A stretch of DNA of 63,726 nt from Sphaerosporella brunnea (Eukaryota > Ascomycota > Pezizomycetes > Pezizales > Pyronemataceae): positions 1 to 63,726 of the forward strand of contig VXIS01000281.1 in the NCBI GenBank assembly GCA_008704415.1, given 5' to 3'. The translations under genes and the position numbers were made by a program. Shown piece after piece: positions 11,631-21,160 of the stretch. Under the pieces are notes generated by a model. It did not search any database. It saw only the letters and a program-made list of their open reading frames with translations, and had not been told where the DNA came from. Each line of letters opens with the position of its first letter. Positions within the stretch are counted from its first letter, which is position 1.

Positions 11631-12149
11631 ATGTGGATACCACAGGAGCTGGAGTTCCTCACCCGCGAGGGCGTCGTCTCCAACGAGGACAACGCTGCTA
11701 TGCAGCAGCGCCTCAACGCCGCCCACGCCAAGGTCGGCGTCGTCAAGTTCACGGTGACGTGCGCCTTCTCGTTCGCCAAGAGGCACCCGTTTCAGGTCAG
11801 CGTCGACGCCGGCGAGAACTTCGAGCTCATCAACAACGATGACCCGGACTGGTACCTGGGCCGGGTTGTCGACGGCGATGGCGTCGTGGGCTGGGCGCCC
11901 AAGAACACATCAGCCGGACTTCAAATCACAACCGACCTCACACCACCCTCTTCACCTTTCGTTTCATCTGACACTGCGTCGACTCTTACCGATCCTGACT
12001 GGAACTTGACTACTCAGGAGGTCAAGGGTGAGTTGTGATGCTCGGACTGTTTCCGCTTGTCTAATAATGTTACTCATTTTCTAGATTCCAAAGGTTTTCC
12101 TGTCACCGAAATGTGTCTCTCGAGTCGGTTTTTGAGGTCCTCACAGGCG
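11631..12149 (+). CDS. SH3-domain protein, Lsb1/Pin3-like adaptor
   Basis: The first exon frame (11631-12038 if read through; M at 11631, or an in-frame ATG at 11595) starts with MWIPQELEFLTREGVVS. This resembles the N-terminus of yeast Las17-binding SH3 proteins (hydrophobic helix before the SH3). Residues about 37-88 form an SH3 fold: the AFSFAKRHPFQVSVDAGENF part, the DWYLGR tryptophan and the GWAPKN end. A Ser/Thr/Pro tail follows. A GTGAGT donor near 12027 and a CTAG acceptor near 12084 would add a short basic C-terminal exon ending about 12149; without splicing the protein stops after 135 aa. In yeast such proteins bind Pro-rich partners at actin patches; that role here is inference. 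A possible 5' exon ending at 11444 would also keep the frame. Confidence 0.65.
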
Positions 12150-12498
12150 AAGTCCAGGCAGAGGATGAAATAATTACCCTTGTGACGCTTGTGACGATGG
12201 AAACTCCCGAGTCGGTGACGGCAGTGCATGACTGCACGAATCCCCGTTGAATGCGCTTCACTGGGGACTCAAGAAGTAAGGCAAAACGCAGGCGGCCTCG
12301 GGCCGCGCCGCGACGCAACCTACTGGGAAGGGCGTCCCGTCCTGGGCCTAAGTGGCTTGAGCCGGTGGTGTGAGCATCAACATTTTTATAGGCGAAGCCG
12401 CTGATACCAAGACGCATAGGCCCATAGGGGAATAAGAAGAAGGAGAAGAAGAAGGAGAAGGGGAAGGAGAGGGAGCAGCGGGCTCCGGACGTGCGGGG

Positions 12499-12828
12499 TT
12501 GATCTCCTTGGAAAAAGAATACGAAGGAGATAATGGCGTATTCTGGGATTTGGAAGCTTTTCAATGCATCGCACGCGATAATCAGAAGATTTCGGGCGAG
12601 GTTTTCAAGGTTGAGGTTGAGTCTAGCGAGGACTTGGATGCCGGAAGACTCTGGTACAAAGATGGCGCCATGACCGGATGGTCGGCGGGTCGAGTCAACT
12701 GTCAGGCGCTTAAGGTTTTCCTTAAGGGCACTGCGCTTCCTGTCGAACCGGATTACGAAGAGCAGGGAGTGCACCCGGAGAATAGGGAGGTTCTGCTGGA
12801 AATTTTGCACGAGAACGTGCACGTGTAA
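12499..12828 (+). CDS. Hypothetical 109-aa ORF
   Basis: An uninterrupted acidic frame with a segment running FKVEVESSEDLDAGRLWYKD and a GWSAGRVN stretch. Its composition is protein-like (few rare residues, alternating charged and hydrophobic positions). I do not recognise the family. It is 350 bp downstream of the SH3 gene and could be an eroded duplicate or a small independent gene; the start is not certain. Confidence 0.3.
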   Translation: MISLEKEYEGDNGVFWDLEAFQCIARDNQKISGEVFKVEVESSEDLDAGRLWYKDGAMTGWSAGRVNCQALKVFLKGTALPVEPDYEEQGVHPENREVLLEILHENVHV

Positions 12829-13900
12829 CCACAGCAACGGGCCTGAAACAGCAAAGCGCGGACAAGGGGAATTCACCCAGTGGTTTTAACCAACGTGCAA
12901 AGCGCAAAAATTAGCGTGCACGTAGAAGTGTAAACAAACGCTCTGATTGGCTGTTGCGGACGTACCTATAAATTTTTATTCCACTCTCACGGCTTCACAA
13001 TTCCACCCAAAGTTGAGAACATAGACCTGAACTCCGCCACCCTCACCACAATTATTCTTGCCGCCTTTGAAGCCACCGAAAGCCCACTGCCGCAACTTTT
13101 GATGCATAGACAGCGTCGCATACACTACCTAGCAACATTACTTTCCTGACCGACTCGTGTCGTCAAAGACTATACATTGAAAAGACACATTGCGTATAAT
13201 CCTGCAGAAGGAGGTATTTATATCATTGAACTGTCAAATTCGCTGCTTCATTGCGCCATCTGCCCGCTCCCTGGCACTCTTTCCGCTGTTCATGTCGATG
13301 TTCTGGTGTTCGCTGTAAGCGAATTTTGATATCGCTTAGTTGTGTCATGGCGCGCTTAGTTATCATCGTGCAAGTTCTCGTGCAGAGAAGTGCCAGAACC
13401 TCTCTTTCGCTGTGAACGAGCCAAACCCATTTTGTACCCTGTTGCGTGCACGTTCTCGTGCAAAATTTTTAGCAGAACCTCCCTAATGTTGGCCGAGCCA
13501 AATTTATGCTGCTCGAGCCTATTGAAGGGATTTCGATGGCTAAAGGTGGAGATAGCGGCGCCGCCATTTTTGCTCTTACTAAGGATGGGAAAGGAATGGT
13601 GTGGGGGGAATGGCTGTTTCCATTTTCCGCTCAGAGCATGGACCGGAGCTTTTAATGGCCGTGTGTGTGGAAAAACTTGTCCAAAAGCTCCAAGTCCGTG
13701 GGCGCGAGAGTGTTACAGCCGTGCCGTTGTTCTTTGCCTTTGACGAGATTTCAAATCTCACAGTGACTCTTCGGTGTTCACAGCTCTGAGGAGAGTGGTG
13801 CGCGTGATGAAGGAACAACCGGTTTGGACGTTCGGGCTGTCCACCCAGACCCCAATAAAGATGATAAGTCCCGCGATCTCGGAGGATCCGTCGTTCAGGG
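12829..13900. other. Intergenic region
   Basis: No supported gene. A TATAAATTTTTATT box-like string occurs near 12967. The phrase about GTGCACGTTCTCGTGCA recurs with variants between 12810 and 13470, suggesting an eroded repeat. Confidence 0.35.
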
Positions 13901-13924
13901 TCATCACCAAGGATGTTGAGTCTG

Positions 13925-14110
13925 GACTGTGTGCACTGTTCTTTCTGTTTTTCTATATCGCGATTTTCCTTTGTGTAACTCTTTTGGCTGCGATTTCCTA
14001 GCTTCCTTTTCCTTCGGAGGAGCGTGCCCCAGAGTGGCGATGATTCTGTATCTACATGCCATGGCCGCAAGCGGCCAAATGCAATATGATTAAAACAAAA
14101 ACAAAAACCA
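13925..14110 (+). mobile_element. LINE 3' UTR (tail copy 2)
   Basis: It shares with 33840-34048 the string TTCCTTCGGAGGAGCGTGCC, the GGCGATGATTCTGTAT segment, the GGCCGCAAGCGGCC hairpin, and the ATGATTAAAAC tail with AAAAC repeats. No coding part is preserved upstream. It is a 5'-truncated insertion. Confidence 0.75.
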
Positions 14111-14700
14111 AGGATGTCGAATGACGGTCTGTGACTGACGATGACAATCTGCACACTCTCACCAAAACACGGATTTCCCCGGTTCCTCACAACTTCCCAT
14201 TCCTACGTCGCAGTCTGGGAACCTGTTGCGGTCTCATCTCATCAAGTTCACGTGCACGGATCAGATTGGCCAGCAGATCCGCGATTGACGAGTGAGATTT
14301 TCAGATCCATATAATCGAGTAGACACGGCAGATTTACGTCGAGGTGTGGATGATTGCTTTTTCGGTCAGGTCTTTGGTTGGGGCTTGGAGAAAGCAGACA
14401 CGTCGTTCAAGTCTCTTTTGCCGTGTCGATACTAATATGACCACAGGGTCATTGTTACTATCTTCCGCTGGTTAGATTAGTCTGATAGATCCGTGAGATC
14501 GGAACCTGCGGCTAGAATAGCTTCCAGAGCCAAATGCGCATCCTCCTCATCAGTAATTGATGCAGTGGAAGACGCAGGGTTCGGGTTATCATTGCGTACT
14601 CACACCCTGCCAGGCAATCTATTAGCCGTGCTGTTATCCGGTCTGTATTTGGGCGAGGTGCGTTTGGCCAGTATAGTGCTTGTTTATTGCGGTCCTCATA
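14111..14700. other. Region without a supported gene
   Basis: Only short unrelated frames are present between the LINE tail and the ORF1-like fragment. Confidence 0.35.
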
Positions 14701-15240
14701 TCTTCCGTTGAACAGTCTTCAGTGTGGAAGTAACCATTCCAACGGCCCCGGCAGCAAGGACAGTCTCGCGCATCGAGTCACGCCCCTCAGCAACGGCGAC
14801 GGCAACAGAGAAGGCTCCTTCAGCCCCAAAACCACCATCCCGGACATCCAGGCCCAGCCTCTTTACGCCACAAAACCTCCCCAAGCGGACACAGCCAGAA
14901 CCGACGGCTCTTGGACCGCGGTCGTCAGAAAGGTGACGAGGAAGACGGCCTCCACCCCCGCCCCCACATCCAGACAGCCCGCCACTCCCAAGCTTCACTT
15001 GCACGTATGAGAGAGAAAAGGTCCACCCCGCTCCGTTTGCTCGACCCGCGCTCGCGTGCACATGACGTGACCACAGCCAAATCGTTCCAGTGTACTCTGG
15101 GTAACCCCAATCCAGTGAAGTCCAGGTTTAAAGCGCCTCGCACCATAGTATCCCACTCGTATTCCCTGCCTAGAAAGCCAATTTCCAACACTTCGCGGGG
15201 TGCGCGGGTGGTGTTTAGACTCAAACTCGGTTGTCGGAGC
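14700..15240 (+). pseudogene. Possible LINE ORF1 (Gag-like) fragment
   Basis: Overlapping frames encode Pro/Ser/Thr/Lys-rich sequence containing DGSWTAVVRKVTRK, similar in style to the tryptophan-containing linker of Tad-type LINE ORF1 proteins. At least one frameshift is needed to read across and no knuckle motif follows. The assignment is tentative. Confidence 0.3.
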
Positions 15241-15245
15241 CACTA

Positions 15246-15791
15246 GAGTGCCGGACACTTAGTCGGGGTAGCGTGGCAGGGGGGTCAACACTCACAACAA
15301 CCCCCCAACGCCGACCTTTATGCCGCACCACAACAAAAAAAAGAGTTTATATAAGAGCCTAAGAACGATAAAGTAGCGTGCAAAGAGCAATAGGTAGGCT
15401 TCTAAATTCAATTTGGTGGCGTGGTTGTGGAGCTATAAAGGCTAGAAAGTCACATGTTTTTTGGTGACGGGGGGTCGTTTTGAAGGCGGTTCTGTGCGGC
15501 TCAAGTAATCTACCATACCTAATCCAGAATAGCATGAGACGAGTGACAATACATGACTTCAAACAAACAATCAACATAGCTCGGCGCGTCAGCGTCGATA
15601 TTCCGGTTCGATAGAGCGCCAAGAGAGGATTCAAAAATCGTGAGAATTGAGCGAAAAATTCGAGCGGTTGAGTAGCAAGACGGACTAGCGGGAGCACACA
15701 TGACATCACTCGCTGCTTATTAATCAAGGACAGCATTTTGAACTTGCCAAGACTTTGCCAAGGCGCTACCCCGACTAAGTGTCCGGCACTC
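15246..15791. mobile_element. MITE with 28-bp perfect TIRs and TA target duplication
   Basis: The left end starts GAGTGCCGGACACTTAGTCG and the right end is its exact complement over 28 bp. Both ends are flanked by TA (15244-15245 and 15792-15793), the hallmark of the Tc1/mariner superfamily. The 546-bp interior has no transposase frame. The element sits 250 bp upstream of the F-box/ankyrin start. Confidence 0.92.
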
Positions 15792-16040
15792 TACCATGTT
15801 GTGGGAGCCATCGGAAAACAACGCCGGAAGGGCGACGTACACCTGGAGCTTTGTCTCGCTTGTATTGTAAAGTTTGTAAGAGTGAAGTATCTTCAGAAAC
15901 GACTCCTTAAGCCTCATCCATCTGGTCCATGTGTTTCTGGTGAAGCAACACGTTTCTTTCCCCCTGTCACGGTTATGTCACATACTCTACGCCTGGAGAT
16001 CAATCCTCCCTGGCCATCGCCAGCCCACACCAAACCCGTC

Positions 16041-17609
16041 ATGTCGTCAACCACACCATACCTGCCGACCGAAGTGCTGCTCGAAATCGGCGAGCTCCTT
16101 GGGTTGCGCGACCTGTGCACTCTCTCCCGGACGTGCCGCGCCTTCCATACCATATTCACACAGTCGCTTTTCCGACGCGTCCGAGACTCCCCGGAGACGT
16201 GTCTATGGCACGTTATGCGGAACAACAAAAACGTCGGCTTGCTTAAGTATCTCCTCGATGAGGGCCTCCCGGTCGACTGCACCGTGACCGCCGCATACAC
16301 ACGCGTGTGCACGCTGTTGCACTTCGCCGCGGATGGTGGCAACGAGGCGCTGGTCCGGCTGCTGATTGAACGCGGTGCCAACATCTCGGCCGCCGTGACC
16401 AGCCACAGCAAGCCGCTAGTCCAGCGGCGCATTGAAAACGATGCCGAATGCCTGAGCGCCTGGGAGGGCTCGACCGCACTGCACTGTGCGGTGAAGAAAG
16501 GGCATGATGTGGTGGCCCGGCTGCTCATTGAGAACGGCGCCGACGTCTCGGCTGCCAACAAGTACGGTTGGACCCCGCTGCACGGGGCGATGGACGGGTA
16601 TGATGCGTTGGCCAGGCTGCTCATTGAGAACGGCGCCGACGTCTCGGCTGCCGACGAGTGCGGCTGGACCCCGCTGCACATTGCGGCGAGAAAAGGGGAT
16701 GATCTGTTGGCCCGGGTGCTGATTGCGAACGGCGCCGACGTCTCGGCCGCCGACCAGGAGGAGCAGACCGCCTTGGACTATGCGGCGAAGGACGGGCATG
16801 AGGTGTTGGCCCGGCTGCTGATTGCGAACGGCGCCGACGTCTCGACGCTGCTGATTGGGAAGCGCAGCGACGTCTCGGCTGCCAACGAGTACGGCTGGAC
16901 CCCACTGGACCGTGCGGCGATGAAAGGTAATGATATGTTGGCCCGGGTGCTCATTGAGAACGGCGCCGACGTCTCGGCTGCCGACAAGTACGGTTGGACC
17001 CCACTGCACCGTGCGGCGAACGAAGGGCATGATGTTGTGGCCCGGCTGCTCATTGAGAACGGCGCCGACGTCTCGGCTGCCAACAAGTACGGTTGGACCC
17101 CGCTGCACAGTGCGGCGGACGAAGGGCATGATGTGGTGGCCCGGCTGCTCATCGAGAACGGCGCCGACCTCTCGGCTGCCGACAAGTATGGCTGTACCCC
17201 GCTGCACAGTGCGGTATGGAAAGGGCATAATCTGTTGACCCGGGTGCTGATTGAGAACGGCGCCGACGTCTCGGCTGCCAACAGCTATGGCTCGACCCCG
17301 CTGCACAAGGCGGCATGGAGAGGGGGTAATCTGAATCTGTTGGCCCGGCTGCTCATTGAGAACGGCGCCGACGTGTCGGCTGCCGACAAGTGCGGCTCGA
17401 CCCCGCTGCACATTGCGGCAACGAATGGGGATAATCTGTTCGCCCGGGTGCTGATTGCGAACGGCGCCGACGTCTCGGCCGCCGACCAAGAGGGGCGGAC
17501 CGCCTTGGACTATGCGGCGAAGGAAGGGCATGAGGTGTTGGTCCGAGTGCTGATTGCCAATGGCGCCGAAGTCGCGGCCAACAGCCAGTCCGGGAGCGCC
17601 ACCTTGTAG
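16041..17609 (+). CDS. F-box / ankyrin-repeat protein
   Basis: An intact 522-aa frame. Residues about 5-45 form an F-box (LPTEVLLEIGELLGLRDLCT...RAFHTIF), which normally recruits Skp1 of an SCF ubiquitin ligase. The rest is one degenerate plus twelve clear ankyrin repeats of about 33 aa with the core GWTPLHxAAxxGHDVVARLL and IENGADVSAADKY. The F-box plus repeat design suggests a substrate receptor, but the target is unknown. Repeats are nearly identical at DNA level, and a two-repeat block (ADQE...TALDYAAK) occurs twice (repeats 4-5 and 11-12). Repeat 5 is followed by a short duplication (STLLIGKRSDVSAAN). An in-frame ATG at 15975 would add 22 aa; 16041 is preferred because it lies directly before the F-box. 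No intron is needed. A MITE lies in the upstream region. Confidence 0.92.
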   Translation: MSSTTPYLPTEVLLEIGELLGLRDLCTLSRTCRAFHTIFTQSLFRRVRDSPETCLWHVMRNNKNVGLLKYLLDEGLPVDCTVTAAYTRVCTLLHFAADGGNEALVRLLIERGANISAAVTSHSKPLVQRRIENDAECLSAWEGSTALHCAVKKGHDVVARLLIENGADVSAANKYGWTPLHGAMDGYDALARLLIENGADVSAADECGWTPLHIAARKGDDLLARVLIANGADVSAADQEEQTALDYAAKDGHEVLARLLIANGADVSTLLIGKRSDVSAANEYGWTPLDRAAMKGNDMLARVLIENGADVSAADKYGWTPLHRAANEGHDVVARLLIENGADVSAANKYGWTPLHSAADEGHDVVARLLIENGADLSAADKYGCTPLHSAVWKGHNLLTRVLIENGADVSAANSYGSTPLHKAAWRGGNLNLLARLLIENGADVSAADKCGSTPLHIAATNGDNLFARVLIANGADVSAADQEGRTALDYAAKEGHEVLVRVLIANGAEVAANSQSGSATL

Positions 17610-17739
17610 TGAAGCTGGGTGGTTGGAAGGTGGTGGAGATGTTGCGGGTGGTAGAGGATGGGCGGGTTGAGGTCAAGCGTTGATTCACAGCTAGCACTCG
17701 TACAGTCCTAGGACAAAAAGAATGGGAAAAGCCGCAGTT

Positions 17740-18010
17740 TTCCTAGATTTACAGCTAAATCACTTTTTGTAATGCCTGTAATTGGAAGACCTGGTAACCG
17801 GCCAGCAAGCTTGACAACAAGCGCCACGGACCGTTCAAGGTTCCCAAAAAGATCCCAAACTATACCTATCGCCTGTAACTCCAAGAAGACATGCACGTCC
17901 ACCCTGTCTTCCATGTTTCCCCCCAAGCGGCCACCTTCATGAGCAAGCTAGCGAACACGATCCCAGGACAACCGGCCTCCGTGGAAGCCACCACGCCCTT
18001 GGTCCCCACG
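17740..18010 (+). pseudogene. Ty3/gypsy integrase C-terminus fragment
   Basis: The frame KLDNKRHGPFKVPKKIPNYT...LQEDMHVHPVFHVS followed by ANTIPGQ matches the conserved C-terminal SH3-like module of gypsy integrases (KRLGPF, YRL, MHPVFHVS, NTIPG). One in-frame TAA interrupts it near 17877. No other gypsy domain is present. It runs without a gap into LINE RNase H sequence. Confidence 0.7.
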
Positions 18011-18049
18011 CCGTCCGGCAGAATCATTGTGCTGGAACAGGACGCTGCC

Positions 18050-18998
18050 CTGATGGCTGCCATCCGGCACCAGAAGCCTACCGACCACGCAATCGCCACA
18101 TACTCAGATGGGTCCCGGCAGCAAAACGGCGACTGTGGCTATGCAGCCGTGTCCCAGGTCAACACCGGGACTTGTCAAAATGGAAGGTAGCCTCTGCCTT
18201 TATCGGGTCAAACAAGGAGGCCTACGATGCAGAGCTTTTCGGCATTGCCGCTGGGCCTGAGCTAGCACTCTCACACCCCTCCGTCCCGAAACAACCCGAC
18301 AGGCTGTCTTCGACTCTTCACAGACGCACAGGCGGCGGCCCTGAAGCGGCTACAACATGGCGCACCCGGCCCAGGCCAATGGCTGCTCTCCCGCGCATCG
18401 CCCGCGCCGAAACACTACTTTCAGCCCGAGGATGGAGAGTGGAGTGCCGTTGGGTACCCGGCCACAAAGACGTCCTAGGCAACAGAACTGGCGGACCACA
18501 GTTCGCCAAAGAAGCGGCGACCCACCACCAACGACAAACGACCTCATCACGACCGCATCTCTGGCCATCATCAACTGAGGGATATCCCCTGACCAAGCGG
18601 ACAGATCGCAACGCCTGGCTCCTGGAGCACTGCAGGCCCAAGGCCTACTGCCGCAGACCCAGAAAGCCCAACCACGTTGCAGCAAAGGCCTCCAAGGCCG
18701 TCGCCTCACGGTTCTACCAGCTGAGGCTAAATAAGGCACCGACCGCCCCCGTACCTCCTACGGATGGGACGCCGAACAGCTGACAAGTGCTGGTTGTGCG
18801 GAAGGGACGCCACTCAGGCTCGCAGCCATCTCTTCAAGTTTTGCAGGAGACGGAAGGCAGAGCAGATGGTGCTGTGGAAAGCGGTCAAAGACGCTACCCA
18901 GGAGGGTGGGAGACCGAAGCGCTGGCTGTCCACCTCGGTGGTCGATCTGCCGGCGAACGATAGGTGCACGGAGGCAGTGTTGGATTTCCTTCGCAGTA
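18050..18998 (+). pseudogene. Tad-like LINE fragment: RNase H and zinc-knuckle C-terminus
   Basis: YSDGSRQQNGDCGYAAV is the first catalytic segment of a LINE RNase H, followed by NKEAYDAELFGIAAG, WVPGHKDVLGN and the terminal CWLCGRDATQARSHLFKFC knuckle. Between 18180 and 18540 the frame shifts at least twice (for example around TTCACAGACGCACAGGCGGC), so no functional protein remains. The LINE is interrupted at 18998 by a mariner-like element and resumes at 20198 for about 40 bp. It is homologous to the LINE at 33083-34048. Confidence 0.85.
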
Positions 18999-20195
18999 TG
19001 GTGCAGGCAGCTATAAACCTCGTCGTCGCACGTCCCCGGTTGGTGGAGATGGGTGGAGATGGACGACCATAATGAACGCAGTTATCCCCGCGTGCGAACT
19101 CTGAGCAGACACCACGTTTCTCGACCAAACAAGATGCGCTCTATAATTCTACGTGATGCAGCCCCGCCGGTTTAACACCGGTGTACTCTGGTTATGGGGT
19201 CGCAACTACGGATTGTGAAAAGCTTGGACCAGCTGAATGGCACGGCCCCGCAGCCATGCGCAGCCATGGCCAGCTGCCAACGCTAACACCTGCCAATATC
19301 TTGAGGGTGAACCTGGTCCGAGCACTGAGGTTCTTTCGTCATGACTTTGATCCATAATGCCGGCTGCTCCCAACCACTGGTACAACGACCCTCCAGCAGC
19401 AGCAACTTGAGCACAATGGGCAGGCCGAACAAAAGAAAGGTGCAATCAAGACAAGCGAGCGCCATCAGTGCATCTCGGACTCGGAAACGCAGTTGTCTCG
19501 GCGGCAGTGAATCTCTCGGCGGCAGTGAGTCTCTCGGCGGCGGCAGTGAATCTCTCGGCGGCGGCGGATCTCTCGGCGGCGAATCTCTCGGCGGCAGTGA
19601 ATCTCTCGGCGCAGCCTGACTTTAAAGGTCAACACAGTCGGATTGAGGAGATTGTCGAGGATGCGGGACACCTAGTAATGTTCTATTCTAAGCTCCACTG
19701 CGAACTTAACTAGATTGAAGATTACTAGGGCGCATGCAAGCACTACGCCCGGAAGCACTGCAACTACACTCTGCCCGGTATTTAACCCTTCCTCAATAAG
19801 GGGTGCAACAGTAGCTAACAGCCATCAGGTCTTATGGAGGCAGTCCCTAAAGCTTTGGAGTCTTCGAAGCCGTCGCTCATTTTCAAGTACTAGCGACGAA
19901 CTCAGCGTATTATCCATAGGCAAGGCGCCACCTTCAGAGACAACGAGTACAGAGCGCGGGTCTATACCAGTCACCGGCGGGTCTCACAGCGAGAGCCAGG
20001 CGCAGATGGGCAATGAATTGATTATTGGGGGTCACGGTTCAGGCGCAGATGGCGCGGTCCACCAGGCCCCAGCATTCGTTCTGAACTTTGGTCCCCACCA
20101 CTTCGTACCCTTTGACCACCATCTACACCATATCCACCGCTTAGTTTCCGACGAAAACATCCGCGCGACAACCAGGTCTATATCTGCCTGCACCA
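18999..20195 (+). mobile_element. Mariner-like element copy A (non-autonomous, TA-flanked)
   Basis: The left end TGGTGCAGGCAGCTATA and the right end ...TGCCTGCACCA are imperfect inverted repeats, flanked by TA at 18997-18998 and 20196-20197. A short frame near 19418 starts MGRPNKRKVQSRQA, like the N-terminus in the other copies. The 3' part (about 19616-19900) retains eroded DDE-transposase sequence in shifted frames (DFKGQHSRIEE). Most of the transposase is deleted. Confidence 0.85.
19496..19612. repeat. Minisatellite in copy A (GGCGGCAGTGAATCTCTC)
   Basis: About nine short units built from GAATCTCTCGGCGGC with variable GGC number. It replaces the Arg/Ala/Glu-rich N-terminal region seen in related copies. 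Confidence 0.8.
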
Positions 20196-20239
20196 TAACA
20201 ACTTTTGGCCCCCAAATTTGAACGCCCGCGCGGCGACAA

Positions 20240-21160
20240 GTAAACACCCGTGACGAGACTCGTTACTGCCACTATCCTCTCCCTGCCTGCCAGCTGCACT
20301 GCTACTTTTCATGGCGATGGAATACCGCTACGACAGACAACCCGTGCAGCAGCATATTTGAACACCCGTAACGGAATGGCGTGCGCAAAATGAAAATGAA
20401 AACACCACCACCACACGCAAAACAACAACAACCAACAACCCCTATCACAACTATCACCACACCTGCGAGTTTCAACACCAACAACCCCCGAGAGCTTCTC
20501 AAATTCAGTTTGAGAAGCTTATCAGGCCCTTCTCATTATTTTTTGTTGTTCGCTGAAGGCGAAACGCTGTCCTTTCCGCTCAACACTGCCACATCAAAAC
20601 TGTCTGGATTGTATATATCGATTTCCTTCTATTCCTGCAAAGGGAATAATAAGATCAACGTGTGCAACAACAAAAAAAAAAACACACCCTCAGTTGTTTG
20701 ATGTCGGGCTTTTGTCGATTTTATAACCGGCAAGCATGAAGGCGCAGGCTGCCCGTGGTGATTGCTTCTTCACTAGAAATCACTCGCTTCATCGCTGAAG
20801 ACCCTATTGACGGGGGGCCGAAAAAGAGGCCACTCACAGCACGTATCGAGCCTTACAGAGTGAAATTCAAGCGAGTGGCGGCGGTGTGATGAATTGCGGG
20901 CCACCTGAGATCCGCGAAGCAAAGAGATTTATGGTCTGTACATCAATTGAAATTGTTCGATTTGTATGCACTTAGGAGCGTGAAACCTGCCAGCGAAGCA
21001 ACCCGCCACCATCAATGGCTGCAGCCCAAACAGCCGCCCGTCTTTTTAGCAGCCCAATTGCAGCCCGGCCACTGGGAACACGACCAGAGCCATAAAAGCA
21101 GCCACTCCCTTTCCCTTTCAGCCCCTCGATCCACAAAAACAAGAACAAAAAAAACAAAAA
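20240..21160. other. Region without a supported gene
   Basis: There is a short hairpin near 20495-20520 (GAGCTTCTCAAA / TTTGAGAAGCTT) and a poly(A) run near 20670. No coding frame with family motifs was found. Confidence 0.4.

Noticed and set aside
16416..17531. 371-codon minus-strand frame rich in Arg/Pro/Gln
   Set aside because: It is antisense to the ankyrin repeats; its periodicity mirrors the 33-aa repeat unit and it has no motif of its own.
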